DNA from: Methanobrevibacter ruminantium
Lineage (GTDB): Archaea; Methanobacteriota; Methanobacteria; Methanobacteriales; Methanobacteriaceae
Assembly (NCBI GenBank): GCA_004553595.1
Contig: SFKZ01000018.1
Span: forward strand, 1 to 30,275
Direction: 5' to 3'
Length of the DNA stretch: 30,275 nt
Below the pieces are notes generated by a model. That model was not told the origin of the DNA. It saw nothing but the letters and a program-made list of their open reading frames with translations, and did not search any database. How positions within the stretch are numbered: the stretch's first letter is position 1; each line of letters starts with the position of its first letter. Position numbers and translations under genes: made by a program. Positions 16,228 through 24,650 of the stretch are shown piece after piece.

Positions 16228-17067
16228 CTATTCTTTTTTATCAATCAAATCAAGAATTCTCTCACGTACTTCCCCAATGGTTAAAGGATAATATTCTCCA
16301 AAATCCAAACCATCCTTCTTATTTAGAACTTCAGCAAGATGAGCTATTCTTGGCAAACGTAAATCTGCAGACCTTATAAGTTCCACATCGGAAAAAACCG
16401 CTTTAGGCAAGCCTTGAGCAATGATTTCCCCATCACTGATCAAATGGATTTCAGTTGAATAGACAGGAACCAAATCAACATCATGAGTTGATATTACAAT
16501 AGTCATTCCTTCCTGATTCAATTCATGCAATAACTTAAGAATATGTGAAGCTCCTTTTGGATCCAAACCTGAGGTAGGCTCATCAAGAATCATCAGTTCA
16601 GGATTCATAGCCAAAATACCTGCAATAGCTACCCTTTTCTTTTGACCGCCACTTAAATGATGAGGGGATTTCTTTTCAAATCCGGCCATTCCAACCTTTT
16701 CAAGGGAATCCTTAACCCTTCGTTCCACCTCTTCAATTGGAAGCCCTAAATTCATTGGCCCAAAAGCCACATCCTCCTCTACAGTTGGAGCAAAGAGTTG
16801 ATTATCTGGGTTTTGAAATACGATTCCTATTTTCTGACGAGCTTTGAATAGACTTTCCTTATCATATTCAAGTTTCTCTCCATCAATATAGATTTCACCT
16901 GATTTTGGTATGTTGATTCCATTGAAATGTAAGAAAAGTGTAGACTTTCCAGCCCCATTTCTTCCTAAAAGAGCCACCATTTCACCTTTATCAACCTTAA
17001 AATTAATGTTGTTCAATGCCCTTGTTCCATCAGGATAATCAAAAACTATATTTCTTGCCTCTAAAAT
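16228..17067 (-). CDS. ecfA: ECF/CbiO-type ABC ATPase with probable ATT start
   Basis: This 279-residue energy-coupling ATPase has Walker A GRNGAGKS, Q-loop VFQNPDNQLFAPTVEEDVAF, signature LSGGQKKRVAIAGI, Walker B LMILDEPTSGLDP and switch STHDVD. It is typical of CbiO/EcfA cobalt or vitamin transporters. The first TTG (17014-17016) would cut off the conserved strand LEARNIVFDYPDG. In that frame there is no ATG, GTG or TTG back to a stop, but GGAGGT at 17074-17079 lies six bases before ATT (17065-17067), which gives the normal family N-terminus. No permease or substrate subunit is nearby. CbiZ just upstream points to cobalt or cobinamide uptake; the partner proteins must be elsewhere. Confidence 0.85.
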   Translation of the reverse strand: MLEARNIVFDYPDGTRALNNINFKVDKGEMVALLGRNGAGKSTLFLHFNGINIPKSGEIYIDGEKLEYDKESLFKARQKIGIVFQNPDNQLFAPTVEEDVAFGPMNLGLPIEEVERRVKDSLEKVGMAGFEKKSPHHLSGGQKKRVAIAGILAMNPELMILDEPTSGLDPKGASHILKLLHELNQEGMTIVISTHDVDLVPVYSTEIHLISDGEIIAQGLPKAVFSDVELIRSADLRLPRIAHLAEVLNKKDGLDFGEYYPLTIGEVRERILDLIDKKE

Positions 17068-17073
17068 ACTAAA

Positions 17074-17115
17074 ACCTCCAACTTATTATTTATTATATAA
17101 AAAAGAGTATATAAA
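17074..17115 (-). promoter_or_regulatory. Promoter and ribosome binding site of the CbiO-type gene
   Basis: On the minus strand a TTTATATA box (17108-17115) predicts a transcript start near 17086. GGAGGT (17074-17079) then lies six bases before the ATT at 17065-17067. The short leader and strong site support the non-standard start and indicate a promoter separate from that of cbiZ. Confidence 0.6.
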
Positions 17116-17273
17116 TGTTTAAAAAGTAATAAAAAACTCTATAAAATCTTAAAAAAAGTAATACTTTTAAATAAACCCCGTTTGATAAAATATCAACCAT
17201 ATGATAAAAAATAGAAAAAAATAGAAAAAATAGTAAAAATAGGATAGGAAATAGGAAAATTAGTATTTTAAAA

Positions 17274-18413
17274 TCATTCTAATTGAGTCTTGATGATGTA
17301 ATCCAAAAGCAATTTCATGGATTGCCATTCATCACTATTTAATTGATTATCCAAAATTGAATTGGAAGCCTTTAAAACTGTTTTCTTGCTTAATAATCCA
17401 TATCTATGCTGATCCAAGAGATGAATAATCAATGAAACATATGAAACAAGCTCAGGATTTTTGGAAATTCTAATTAATGAAACAATGAATTTCCTTTTAT
17501 CATCTTCTTCATCCATTTTCATATGTTTTGGCAAATAATCATTATAAAACTCATCTAAATTGTATTGGAACCTATCCAATCTAACCAATGCATTCAATTG
17601 ATAAGTTGGAGTCAACCATTGCAGTTTAGCTAAAGCTTCTTTTATTGAATCAATAACAACTTTTCCTATAAGTTCCCCTATTTTAGCATGTTTGCTTACA
17701 TTGTCTGTAAAGTTTTCACTTTCCATATTTGAGAAAATAGCTAGTCCATCAGTTCCTGTACCTGTAGCTATCTCATCAGAATAATTGCTTGACACCATCA
17801 AATCCCTAAGGGCAACTGCTTTTGCCTCTACAGCAATCATTTCTGCTAATAAAAGGGAGCTTTCATCCAATTTTGTATTTATTAAAAGTATTGTATTGAT
17901 TGTTCCAGGCTTATTTGGATTTTGATTATTGTTTTGACCATTGCTTTCATCTTCTTCTAAATCATAACGATAATCTGCATTGATTTCATAATATGAAGCA
18001 ATATCTCCTGCAGAGACAGCATTTACTCTAGCACCGGCTGTTGTAATTGCAATAACTTCAATATCCCTATATTTTTCACAAGCTATTGAATAACTGTTCA
18101 TGTCTGCAGATGTGATAAGACCGCTTAACTTGTCGCTTCTTAAATCCAAACCATTATAAAAATCAGTTGATAAGTCCTTTAGGAAATCCAATATGCCTCC
18201 ATCGCCATACTTATCAATGTTTTCTTGAGACAATTGATGATTGAAAACAGCAGATAAATCCTCATTGTATCCTCCATTTAACCAAGAACTGACTATTCCA
18301 TTTCTTTTAGGACCAAATCTAACAAGAACAGTGTCTGAATTCTTTAGTATTTCATCACCATCACTTGTTTTCATTATCAATTCAAATTCTTGATTTTTAT
18401 CATCAATTGGCAT
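17274..18413 (-). CDS. cbiZ: CbiZ, adenosylcobinamide amidohydrolase
   Basis: This 379-residue protein contains the CbiZ core in its first 270 residues: VSSWLNGGY, then ITTAGARVNA, GTINTILLINTKL, and EAKAVALRDLMVSSNY followed by ATGTGTDGLAIFS. CbiZ cleaves the aminopropanol side chain from adenosylcobinamide to give adenosylcobyric acid, allowing salvage of corrinoids. The last 110 residues form an extra alpha-helical domain that I do not recognise and that seems longer than the minimal enzyme. The start is ATG at 18411-18413, with GAGG six bases upstream; a TTG four codons earlier overlaps that site. A TTTATATA box lies near 18512-18520. The gene fits with the CbiO-type ATPase downstream and with corrinoid demand in methanogenesis. 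Confidence 0.85.
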   Translation of the reverse strand: MPIDDKNQEFELIMKTSDGDEILKNSDTVLVRFGPKRNGIVSSWLNGGYNEDLSAVFNHQLSQENIDKYGDGGILDFLKDLSTDFYNGLDLRSDKLSGLITSADMNSYSIACEKYRDIEVIAITTAGARVNAVSAGDIASYYEINADYRYDLEEDESNGQNNNQNPNKPGTINTILLINTKLDESSLLLAEMIAVEAKAVALRDLMVSSNYSDEIATGTGTDGLAIFSNMESENFTDNVSKHAKIGELIGKVVIDSIKEALAKLQWLTPTYQLNALVRLDRFQYNLDEFYNDYLPKHMKMDEEDDKRKFIVSLIRISKNPELVSYVSLIIHLLDQHRYGLLSKKTVLKASNSILDNQLNSDEWQSMKLLLDYIIKTQLE

Positions 18414-18610
18414 ATGATTCCTCAAAAAATAGTTAATAGAAATAATTATTTAAATAATTTTCTAATTTTCTAAATGTTAATTAAATAATAATTTATTAAA
18501 AATAGTATTTAAATATATAAAAAATTAAAAATGTAAAAAATTAAAAAATTAGATAAAATGAAAATAAAATAAAAAAAAAGAAAATTAAAGAAATATAAAA
18601 TAAAAAATAG

Positions 18611-18673
18611 GGAGTTTTTTACTCCCAACTGAGGAAAGAATTTTGGTCAAGGTTTTTGACCGAAGGTCAAAAA
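18611..18673 (-). terminator. Two hairpins terminating amt-glnK
   Basis: TTTTTGACC/GGTCAAAAA (18653-18661 and 18665-18673, loop of 3) comes first after the glnK stop on the minus strand. GGGAGT/ACTCCC (18611-18616 and 18621-18626) follows and is trailed by a T-rich tract ending near 18602. The second is the better terminator; the first may protect the 3' end or add to termination. Confidence 0.7.
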
Positions 18674-18680
18674 GCTTGAG

Positions 18681-19019
18681 TTAAACAGCATCAGAACCTC
18701 TTTCACCTGTCCTAATCCTAATCACTTCAATTACATCAGAAACGAAAATCTTTCCATCTCCAACTTCACCAGTGCGTGCACTTTCAATGATAACATCCAA
18801 AATGCGTCCTAAATCCTCATCATTGACAACAAGCTCTATACGTGTTTTAGGAATAAGATCAATGCAGTAACTGGAACCTCTATAGGATTCCTTGATACCC
18901 ATTTGCCTTCCTCTTCCTTTAACCTCTGAAACATTCATTCCTTCACAGCCGGCATCAATCAATGCTTTTTTAACGTTTTCAAACTTTTCCTGACGAATAA
19001 CTGCAATTATCCTTTTCAT
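18681..19019 (-). CDS. glnK: GlnK/GlnB PII nitrogen regulatory protein
   Basis: This 112-residue PII protein starts MKRIIAVIRQEKFENVKKAL. The T-loop region has KGRGRQMGIKESYRGSSY and the C-terminal region has TGEVGDGKIFVSDVIEVIRI. PII trimers sense ATP/ADP and 2-oxoglutarate and block the Amt ammonium channel when nitrogen is plentiful. The ATG at 19017-19019 is chosen over an upstream GTG because GGAGTGAT lies just before it. It follows amt by 26 bp and ends with two hairpins. The family usually has a tyrosine at the T-loop tip; YRGSSY supplies one, but whether it is modified here is unknown. Confidence 0.95.
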   Translation of the reverse strand: MKRIIAVIRQEKFENVKKALIDAGCEGMNVSEVKGRGRQMGIKESYRGSSYCIDLIPKTRIELVVNDEDLGRILDVIIESARTGEVGDGKIFVSDVIEVIRIRTGERGSDAV

Positions 19020-19045
19020 AAATATCACTCCACCATTAAATTAAT

Positions 19046-20257
19046 CTATAGTCTATATCCTGATTCATTGTGTAGATTTGCATCGAGTCCTTCAATCTCC
19101 TCTTTTTCATTAACTCTGATACCAATTGTCTTATCAAGGATTTTTGCAAGAATTATGCTTACAACAAATGCATAAACTGCTGTTACAATAATACTTATTA
19201 TTTGTATTGTAAGCTGGTTAGGATTTCCAAATAGCAGTCCTGCTGCTCCATTGATTGCAGGTGAAGCGAAGATACCGGTAGCTATTGCTCCCCATACACC
19301 TGAAAGACCATGAACTCCAAATACATCCAAAGCATCGTCGTAGCCAAATTTTGATTTCAGATAGTAAATAGCGTAGTAGGATACAAATGCAGTTACAAAA
19401 CCTATAATGATTGCTGCAGGAACATCAACAAACCCAGCTGCAGGAGTAATTGCTACAAGACCTGCAACACCTCCTGTAATAGCACCTAACATTGTAGGTT
19501 TTCCTATTTTAACTGTATCAATCAATACCCATGTGATAAGAGCAGTTGCTGCTGCAACATTTGAAACTAGAATAGCGGAAGCTGCAAGCCCATTAGCTGC
19601 AAGAGCAGATCCTCCGTTGAATCCCATCCATCCAAACCATAGGAGCCCTGCACCTAAAACAGAATAACCTAAGTTATGTGGTAGCAATGAAGGAATTTTC
19701 CTTTTTCCAAGGACAAGAGCCAATGCTAAAGCTGTAACTCCAGAGTTAATATGCACAACTGTACCTCCTGCAAAGTCCAATGATCCCATTTGCATCAGCC
19801 ATCCTCCACCCCATACCCAATGGGCAATAGGGACGTAAACAAGAGTAACCCATGCAATGATGAATATCATCCAAGCAGAGGTTTTCATCCTGCCTACAAT
19901 AGCTCCGGATACAAGAGCTGCTGTAAGTCCTGCAAAAGTCAATTGGAATACAATAAACAATATTGTTGGAATGGAACCAGTCAAATCATTTATCCCAATT
20001 CCAGTCATGAAGAAATGTGCAGGATGTGCAATCAATCCACTGATGCTTACATCTCCAAAAGCAAACGGATATCCATAAGCTACCCAAATTATGCTTGCTA
20101 TAGAGAATGCAATAAATGTTAAAAACATTGTATTCAATACATTTTTCCTTTTTGTTAAACCGCCATAAAAGAAAGCAACTCCAGGGATGCTCATCAATAA
20201 AACCAAGATAGTTGCAATGAGTATCCATGCAGTATCACCTGTACTTAACATTACCAT
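19046..20257 (-). CDS. amt: Ammonium transporter Amt
   Basis: This 403-residue protein has about 11 membrane segments. The motifs are GVAFFYGGLTKRKNVLNTM near the N-terminus, GGTVVHINSGVTAL with the first pore histidine, and DVFGVHGLSGVWGAIATGIF with the second. It conducts ammonium at low external concentration and is gated by GlnK, encoded next. The start is ATG at 20255-20257 with AGTGA close upstream; a second ATG two codons later is equally possible. Transcription probably begins near 20528, giving a leader of about 270 nt, from a promoter with NrpR-type operators. Confidence 0.95.
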   Translation of the reverse strand: MVMLSTGDTAWILIATILVLLMSIPGVAFFYGGLTKRKNVLNTMFLTFIAFSIASIIWVAYGYPFAFGDVSISGLIAHPAHFFMTGIGINDLTGSIPTILFIVFQLTFAGLTAALVSGAIVGRMKTSAWMIFIIAWVTLVYVPIAHWVWGGGWLMQMGSLDFAGGTVVHINSGVTALALALVLGKRKIPSLLPHNLGYSVLGAGLLWFGWMGFNGGSALAANGLAASAILVSNVAAATALITWVLIDTVKIGKPTMLGAITGGVAGLVAITPAAGFVDVPAAIIIGFVTAFVSYYAIYYLKSKFGYDDALDVFGVHGLSGVWGAIATGIFASPAINGAAGLLFGNPNQLTIQIISIIVTAVYAFVVSIILAKILDKTIGIRVNEKEEIEGLDANLHNESGYRL

Positions 20258-20503
20258 ATTTTCACTTACTCATAAATCAATTAATAATAAAATTAAGGAA
20301 ATAAATAATTTCAAAAAATCTTAATGATTTTTTAATAAACGCGTTTAGTAATTAAGTTTGATCAATAAAGTAATTAATTAATGAAATTTGATGTTTTAGA
20401 CTTATTTTAGATTAAATTTAAGAATTATATTAATTTTTAATATTTGTTGCAGTTGAAATATAATCATAAACTAATTTCATAAAATGAAATTATTTATTTC
20501 CTA
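20258..20503 (-). promoter_or_regulatory. Long amt leader with a 9-bp hairpin and a 12-bp palindrome
   Basis: Between the predicted transcript start and amt lie about 270 nt without a reading frame of note. TAATTTCAT (20472-20480) and ATGAAATTA (20484-20492) form a perfect 9-bp hairpin with a 3-nt loop directly after the operator. TAAACGCGTTTA (20336-20347) is a perfect 12-bp palindrome with a CGCG core, rare in this AT-rich sequence. Their roles are unknown; RNA-level control is a possibility. Confidence 0.4.
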
Positions 20504-20559
20504 TCGGAAGACGGCTTCCGACTTCCGACATAATACTATATGTTTTTTAAGTATATAAA
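20504..20559 (-). promoter_or_regulatory. amt-glnK promoter with overlapping NrpR-type operators
   Basis: A TTTATATA box on the minus strand (20552-20559) predicts a start near 20528. Right there, TCGGAAG (20504-20510) and CTTCCGA (20515-20521) form a GGAA-N6-TTCC palindrome, the form described for the methanogen nitrogen repressor NrpR. A second, imperfect site, GGCT-N6-TTCC (20513-20526), overlaps it. Placement over the transcript start fits repression under nitrogen excess, relieved by 2-oxoglutarate. Upstream from 20560 to 20823 I see no gene. Confidence 0.75.
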
Positions 20560-20823
20560 TATTCCCCTTAACAAATTGCTAAAAGCAAATAAGGAAATAA
20601 ACTAAATAAATGAAATAATTAACAAGGATAAATGATTTTGATGCTTTAAGTTAAGCAAATTACGGAATAAAAGAGAAATAAGCATAGAAAAGATAATTTT
20701 ACCATAATATATAAATACTATTTAAATAAAAATTTATAATGTATATCCATTTAATGAAAATTATTTTCTTAATTATATTAATTTATAAATATATTAATAA
20801 ATAAACTTCTAAGAGGTGAGAAT

Positions 20824-21231
20824 TTGAAAGTTGATAGAAAAGCTAAATTCTGCATATTTTTGGTTATTGCCGTCCTTGCCTTGGGATTGAGTAATTTTGC
20901 AGCTGCATTTACAGGGGATTTTGTTAGTTCATCCTTTCCAGGAATAAATGATACTGACAAGATGATTGCATTGGATAACGACAATTTTGTTCCAGCAACT
21001 ATAAATGCGGTTTATGAACCAAAAAAAGTAGAAGAAGTTAATGAAACTGATAATGAAACAGATTCAAATTCCACTATTGAAGACAATGATGATGGTTATG
21101 ATAATGGAAACACCAATCCAAACAGTAATCATAACAGTAACTCAAATTCAAACGGCAATGAGAATGGTAGAGGAGATAATTCAGATCCCCAATCAAATTC
21201 TGGTTCTGCAGATATTGGTGATGATGAATAA
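20824..21231 (+). CDS. Small secreted Asn/Ser/Asp-rich protein
   Basis: This 135-residue protein begins at TTG, with AGAGGTGAG four bases upstream. The N-terminus (MKVDRKAKFCIFLVIAVLAL) is a signal peptide or anchor, probably cleaved after the FAAA stretch near residue 28. The mature part has a short mixed region to about 70, then an acidic, Asn/Ser/Gly-rich tail with several N-glycosylation sequons (NET, NET, NST) and many Asn-Ser/Asn-Gly dipeptides. No known domain is visible. The N-terminal KAKF signature and identical ribosome binding site link it to the protein at 3987. A TATA-like ATATATAAATA lies near 20707-20717. A T tract at about 21243-21250 may end the transcript. Confidence 0.7.
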   Translation: MKVDRKAKFCIFLVIAVLALGLSNFAAAFTGDFVSSSFPGINDTDKMIALDNDNFVPATINAVYEPKKVEEVNETDNETDSNSTIEDNDDGYDNGNTNPNSNHNSNSNSNGNENGRGDNSDPQSNSGSADIGDDE

Positions 21232-21415
21232 CTACCATTAATCTTTTTTTATTAAATTTATTGATTCTTTATTCTCTTTTTTAAACCATTTAATGTAAAA
21301 TTACTCGTTAAAGAGAATTTAGAAATTTTTCTAATTATATTAAACTAAATATAGAATTAAAAAATATAAAAATATCAAATTTTAAAAAAAAAAATCCATG
21401 TCTAAAGGTGAAAAA

Positions 21416-21985
21416 ATGAAAGAAAACAAAGAATTTGCTTTAAAGGTAAAAAGCATTAGAGAAAGACAAAATATGAGCATTGAAGAACTTGCAGAAAAAA
21501 GTGACGTGAAATTAGAAGTTCTTCAAGCTATGGAAAATGGTGAAATCATTCCTTCCCTCACTCCATTAACCAAAATGGCAAAAGCTCTTGGAGTAAGAGT
21601 GGGAACCTTCCTTGACGACACACCACAGCTTGGACCTGTTGTAGTAAGAGGAGGAAAACCAAACAATGTATTATACTTCTCCGGAAGAGAAGATGTGACT
21701 AATGCAAGTAATTTAGAATTCCACTCATTAGGTGCAGGTAAAATCGACAGAAATATCGATCCATACATAATTGACATTACATTTGAAGAAGACTACAAGT
21801 TATCATCACACGAAGGAGAAGAGTTCATTTATGTATTAGAAGGCGAAATTGAAGTGGAATACGGTAAAGACAAGTTTACTGTAGCTGCAGGTGACAGCAT
21901 ATTCTATGATTCAGTTGTACCACATCATTTACACTCAAGTGGAGACAAAGCAAAAATATTAGCTGTTTTATACACTCCTTATTAA
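21416..21985 (+). CDS. HTH-XRE/cupin transcriptional regulator
   Basis: This 189-residue protein has an N-terminal helix-turn-helix of the XRE type (about 8-62: RERQNMSIEELAEKSDVKLE, then MENGEIIPSLTPLTKMAKAL) and a C-terminal cupin (about 115-187: HEGEEFIYVLEGEIEVEYG, then AAGDSIFYDSVVPHHLHS). The cupin probably senses a small ligand. The start is ATG at 21416-21418, because AAAGGTGA lies five bases upstream; the ATG at 21398 precedes that site. It is followed by an acyl-CoA synthetase 100 bp downstream on the same strand, a pairing that suggests it controls that gene or that both serve one acid-activating pathway. Confidence 0.88.
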   Translation: MKENKEFALKVKSIRERQNMSIEELAEKSDVKLEVLQAMENGEIIPSLTPLTKMAKALGVRVGTFLDDTPQLGPVVVRGGKPNNVLYFSGREDVTNASNLEFHSLGAGKIDRNIDPYIIDITFEEDYKLSSHEGEEFIYVLEGEIEVEYGKDKFTVAAGDSIFYDSVVPHHLHSSGDKAKILAVLYTPY

Positions 21986-22085
21986 GCCAATAGTGATTTA
22001 ACCTTTATACGAAAGCAAATTAAAAAGAGCGAATATTAAATTATAAATAAAGATTAACTGATATTATTATGAAAATGGTGAAAAA

Positions 22086-23750
22086 ATGAGTGAACTATTT
22101 ACTGAACTTTCACTTGGAAAATTCTTTGAGAGCCAAGTTGAAAAGCAACCTGATCATGAATTTATCGTTTACCCCGACAGAAACCTTAGATTCACATATA
22201 AAGAGTTTGATGAAAGAGTAGACAATATGGCTAAAGGTCTACTTTCCATCGGAATAAAAAAAGGAGACCATGTAGGCATTTGGGCTAAAAACGTGCCTGA
22301 ATGGTTAACATTTATGTTTGCAACCGCTAAAATCGGTGCAACAATCGTTACTGTGAACACAGCTTACCAATCCCATGAATTAGAATACGTTTTGAAACAG
22401 TCAGATATGAAAGCATTGGCAATGACTGATGGATTTAGGGATACAAGCTATTTTGATATCATTAATGAACTTGTTCCAGAAATGAAAACAAGTGCAAGAG
22501 GAAATTTGAAAAGTGAAAAATTCCCTTGCTTAAAATACATTATCCATGTAGGGCAGGAAAAGCATAGGGGAATGTTCAATACAAACGAATTGTTGCTTCT
22601 TGGAATGAACTATGATGATGATGAGTATCAGAAAGTTAAGGATTCCGTTACACAACATGATGTAATCAATATGCAATATACAAGTGGTACTGAGGGATTC
22701 CCTAAAGGAGTAATGCTTACAAGCCGTAACATTGTTAATGACGGATATTACATTGGAGAAAACATGAATTATACTCCTGCTGACAGGCTTCTCTTACAAG
22801 TGCCTTTATTCCACTGCTTTGGAACTGTACTGGGAGTGATGGCAGTCATTACACATGGTTCCACTATGATTATGCTTGAAGAATATGACCCTCTTCTTGC
22901 AATTTCATCAATTCAAAAGGAAAAATGCACATCCCTCTATGGAGTTCCAACCATGTTCATTGGAATGATGAACCATCCGATGTTTGATATGTTTGATATG
23001 TCTTCACTTAGAACTGGTATCATGGCAGGTTCCACATGTCCGGTTGAAACCATGAAAGATGCAATTGAAAAGATGAACATGAAGGAAATTACCAGTGTAT
23101 ACGGCCTTACTGAAGCAGCACCAGGATTTACTCAAACCAATGCAGCAGATACATTTGAGAAAAAAATCAATACTGTAGGAAGAAAATTCCCGAATATTGA
23201 AGTAAAAATCGTAGATCCGGAAACTGGTGAAGAACTTGGACCTGGAGAAACTGGAGAAATCATGTGCAGAGGTTTCAATGTAATGAAAGGTTACTACAAT
23301 ATGCCTGAAAAAACCGCTGAAACCATTGAACCGGATGGATGGCTACACTCTGGAGACTTAGCTACTGTAGATGAGGAAGGTTACTACTCCATTGTAGGAA
23401 GAATCAAGGACATGATCATTCGTGGTGGAGAAAACATCTATCCAAGAGAAATCGAAGAGTATCTCTTCACTCATGAATGTGTACAGGATGTCCAGGTAGC
23501 AGGTATTCCTGATGAGAAATATGGTGAAATCGTCGGTGCTTTCATTATTAAGGAACCGGGATATGATGATGTTACCGAAGCAGACATCAGAGACTTCTGT
23601 ATCAGAAGCATTGCAAGATATAAAGTTCCTAAATATGTATTCTTTGTAGATGAGTTCCCACTTACCACAAGTGGTAAAATCCAAAAATACAAATTAGGTG
23701 AAATCGGATTAAGGCTTCTCGATGAGAGAAGAGAAAGAGGAGAATTATAA
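22086..23750 (+). CDS. AMP-forming acyl-CoA synthetase
   Basis: This 554-residue member of the acyl-adenylate family has the P-loop-like YTSGTEGFPKG (198-208), VYGLTEAAPGFTQT, GWLHSGDLATVDEEGYYSIVGR, the hinge KDMIIRGGENIYPREIEEYL, and the C-terminal catalytic lysine in TTSGKIQK. It joins a carboxylic acid to CoA through an acyl-AMP, using ATP. The sequence resembles medium- or long-chain and branched acyl synthetases more than acetyl-CoA synthetase, so fatty or aromatic acids are possible substrates; this is inference. GGTGA lies five bases before the ATG. The HTH-cupin gene upstream is the likely regulator. It ends in a 20-bp palindrome. Confidence 0.9.
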   Translation: MSELFTELSLGKFFESQVEKQPDHEFIVYPDRNLRFTYKEFDERVDNMAKGLLSIGIKKGDHVGIWAKNVPEWLTFMFATAKIGATIVTVNTAYQSHELEYVLKQSDMKALAMTDGFRDTSYFDIINELVPEMKTSARGNLKSEKFPCLKYIIHVGQEKHRGMFNTNELLLLGMNYDDDEYQKVKDSVTQHDVINMQYTSGTEGFPKGVMLTSRNIVNDGYYIGENMNYTPADRLLLQVPLFHCFGTVLGVMAVITHGSTMIMLEEYDPLLAISSIQKEKCTSLYGVPTMFIGMMNHPMFDMFDMSSLRTGIMAGSTCPVETMKDAIEKMNMKEITSVYGLTEAAPGFTQTNAADTFEKKINTVGRKFPNIEVKIVDPETGEELGPGETGEIMCRGFNVMKGYYNMPEKTAETIEPDGWLHSGDLATVDEEGYYSIVGRIKDMIIRGGENIYPREIEEYLFTHECVQDVQVAGIPDEKYGEIVGAFIIKEPGYDDVTEADIRDFCIRSIARYKVPKYVFFVDEFPLTTSGKIQKYKLGEIGLRLLDERRERGEL

Positions 23751-23757
23751 TTCTCCT
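23738..23757 (+). terminator. 20-bp palindrome at the acyl-CoA synthetase stop
   Basis: AGGAGAATTA (23738-23747) and TAATTCTCCT (23748-23757) form a perfect palindrome spanning the stop codon, followed by a pyrimidine-rich run and a T tract at about 23775-23780. The convergent CDF gene ends 12 bp away, so it may terminate both. Confidence 0.65.
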
Positions 23758-23768
23758 TAACCCCTCTT

Positions 23769-24650
23769 TCAATTATTTTTTAAATATGTGAATTCAAAAG
23801 TTGTTTCATCAATACCATAACCAATAGCCACTTTCCTTAAGTCAGCTAGTGTTGACTCAATACCATTAACATTTTCACTATTCACTGATAATTTAAGCTT
23901 GGATGTGAGAACATTTTCTATTCCATCCAATGACCAAATATGAAAATCATCAATTGATTCAACATGATTAACACTTAATAAATCTTTTTTTAATGAATCA
24001 ACATCAATATTGCTTGGACTTGATTGCAAAAGTATTTTAACACTTGCAATTAATGTTTTGGCCAAATTATAGATAACCCAAACACTTACTAAAATAGATG
24101 CAATTGGATCGAGAATTGGAATGTTTGCAAAATATAAAATCAAACTGACTATTAGAAGAGCAACCCATTCGAATACATCTCCAAGCATATGAATAGAAAT
24201 GGCCTTTTCATTAAATGTTCTTCCTTTATGCAATCTAATTAAAGAAGCCCCTTTAAATATTATGCCTAAAATAGCAATCAGGATCATGCCTGAAGCATCA
24301 GGAGATTGGCTTATGAATAGTCGATGCAATGCTTCATAAGCAACAGTCATAGAGACTAGAATGACTATAGTGGAATTAAATAAGGCTCCAAAAACGGATA
24401 ATCTTTGGAAACCGTAAGTAAAATTATCATTGGATTTCCTAATGGAAAATTTTTCCAAAATCCACGCAATCAATATTGAAATTGTATCACTTAAATCATG
24501 CAAAGCATCAGATAGGATTGCTACACTATTCGTGAAAATTCCTCCGCTAATAACGATAATATTAAATATTATATTTAAAACCAATGCAATGGAAAGGTTT
24601 TCGCTAGCTTCTTTATGTACATTATGTTTTTTGAAATTTTTTTTAATCAA
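23769..24650 (-). CDS. CDF-family cation efflux protein
   Basis: This 293-residue protein has six membrane segments and a cytoplasmic C-terminal domain of about 90 residues. Metal-site motifs are DALHDLSD (D48, H51, D55) in segment 2 and HMLGD (H153, D157) in segment 5. This His/Asp arrangement is typical of zinc, cadmium or cobalt exporters driven by protons. The N-terminus is basic, with a short His-containing stretch (KKHNVHKEA). It begins at TTG (24648-24650), supported by GGAGG five bases upstream. It is convergent with the acyl-CoA synthetase and divergent from the flavin oxidoreductase. The cell's actual metal is unknown. Confidence 0.9.
   Translation of the reverse strand: MIKKNFKKHNVHKEASENLSIALVLNIIFNIIVISGGIFTNSVAILSDALHDLSDTISILIAWILEKFSIRKSNDNFTYGFQRLSVFGALFNSTIVILVSMTVAYEALHRLFISQSPDASGMILIAILGIIFKGASLIRLHKGRTFNEKAISIHMLGDVFEWVALLIVSLILYFANIPILDPIASILVSVWVIYNLAKTLIASVKILLQSSPSNIDVDSLKKDLLSVNHVESIDDFHIWSLDGIENVLTSKLKLSVNSENVNGIESTLADLRKVAIGYGIDETTFEFTYLKNN

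Noticed and set aside
16228..17016. CbiO-type ATPase as an N-terminally truncated pseudogene
   Set aside because: The missing N-terminal strand is encoded in frame upstream, with a good ribosome site before ATT; all catalytic motifs are intact.
20258..20823. A hidden gene in the 566-bp gap upstream of amt
   Set aside because: Both strands are broken by stops and no codon bias or ribosome site supports a product; regulatory elements explain part of the gap.
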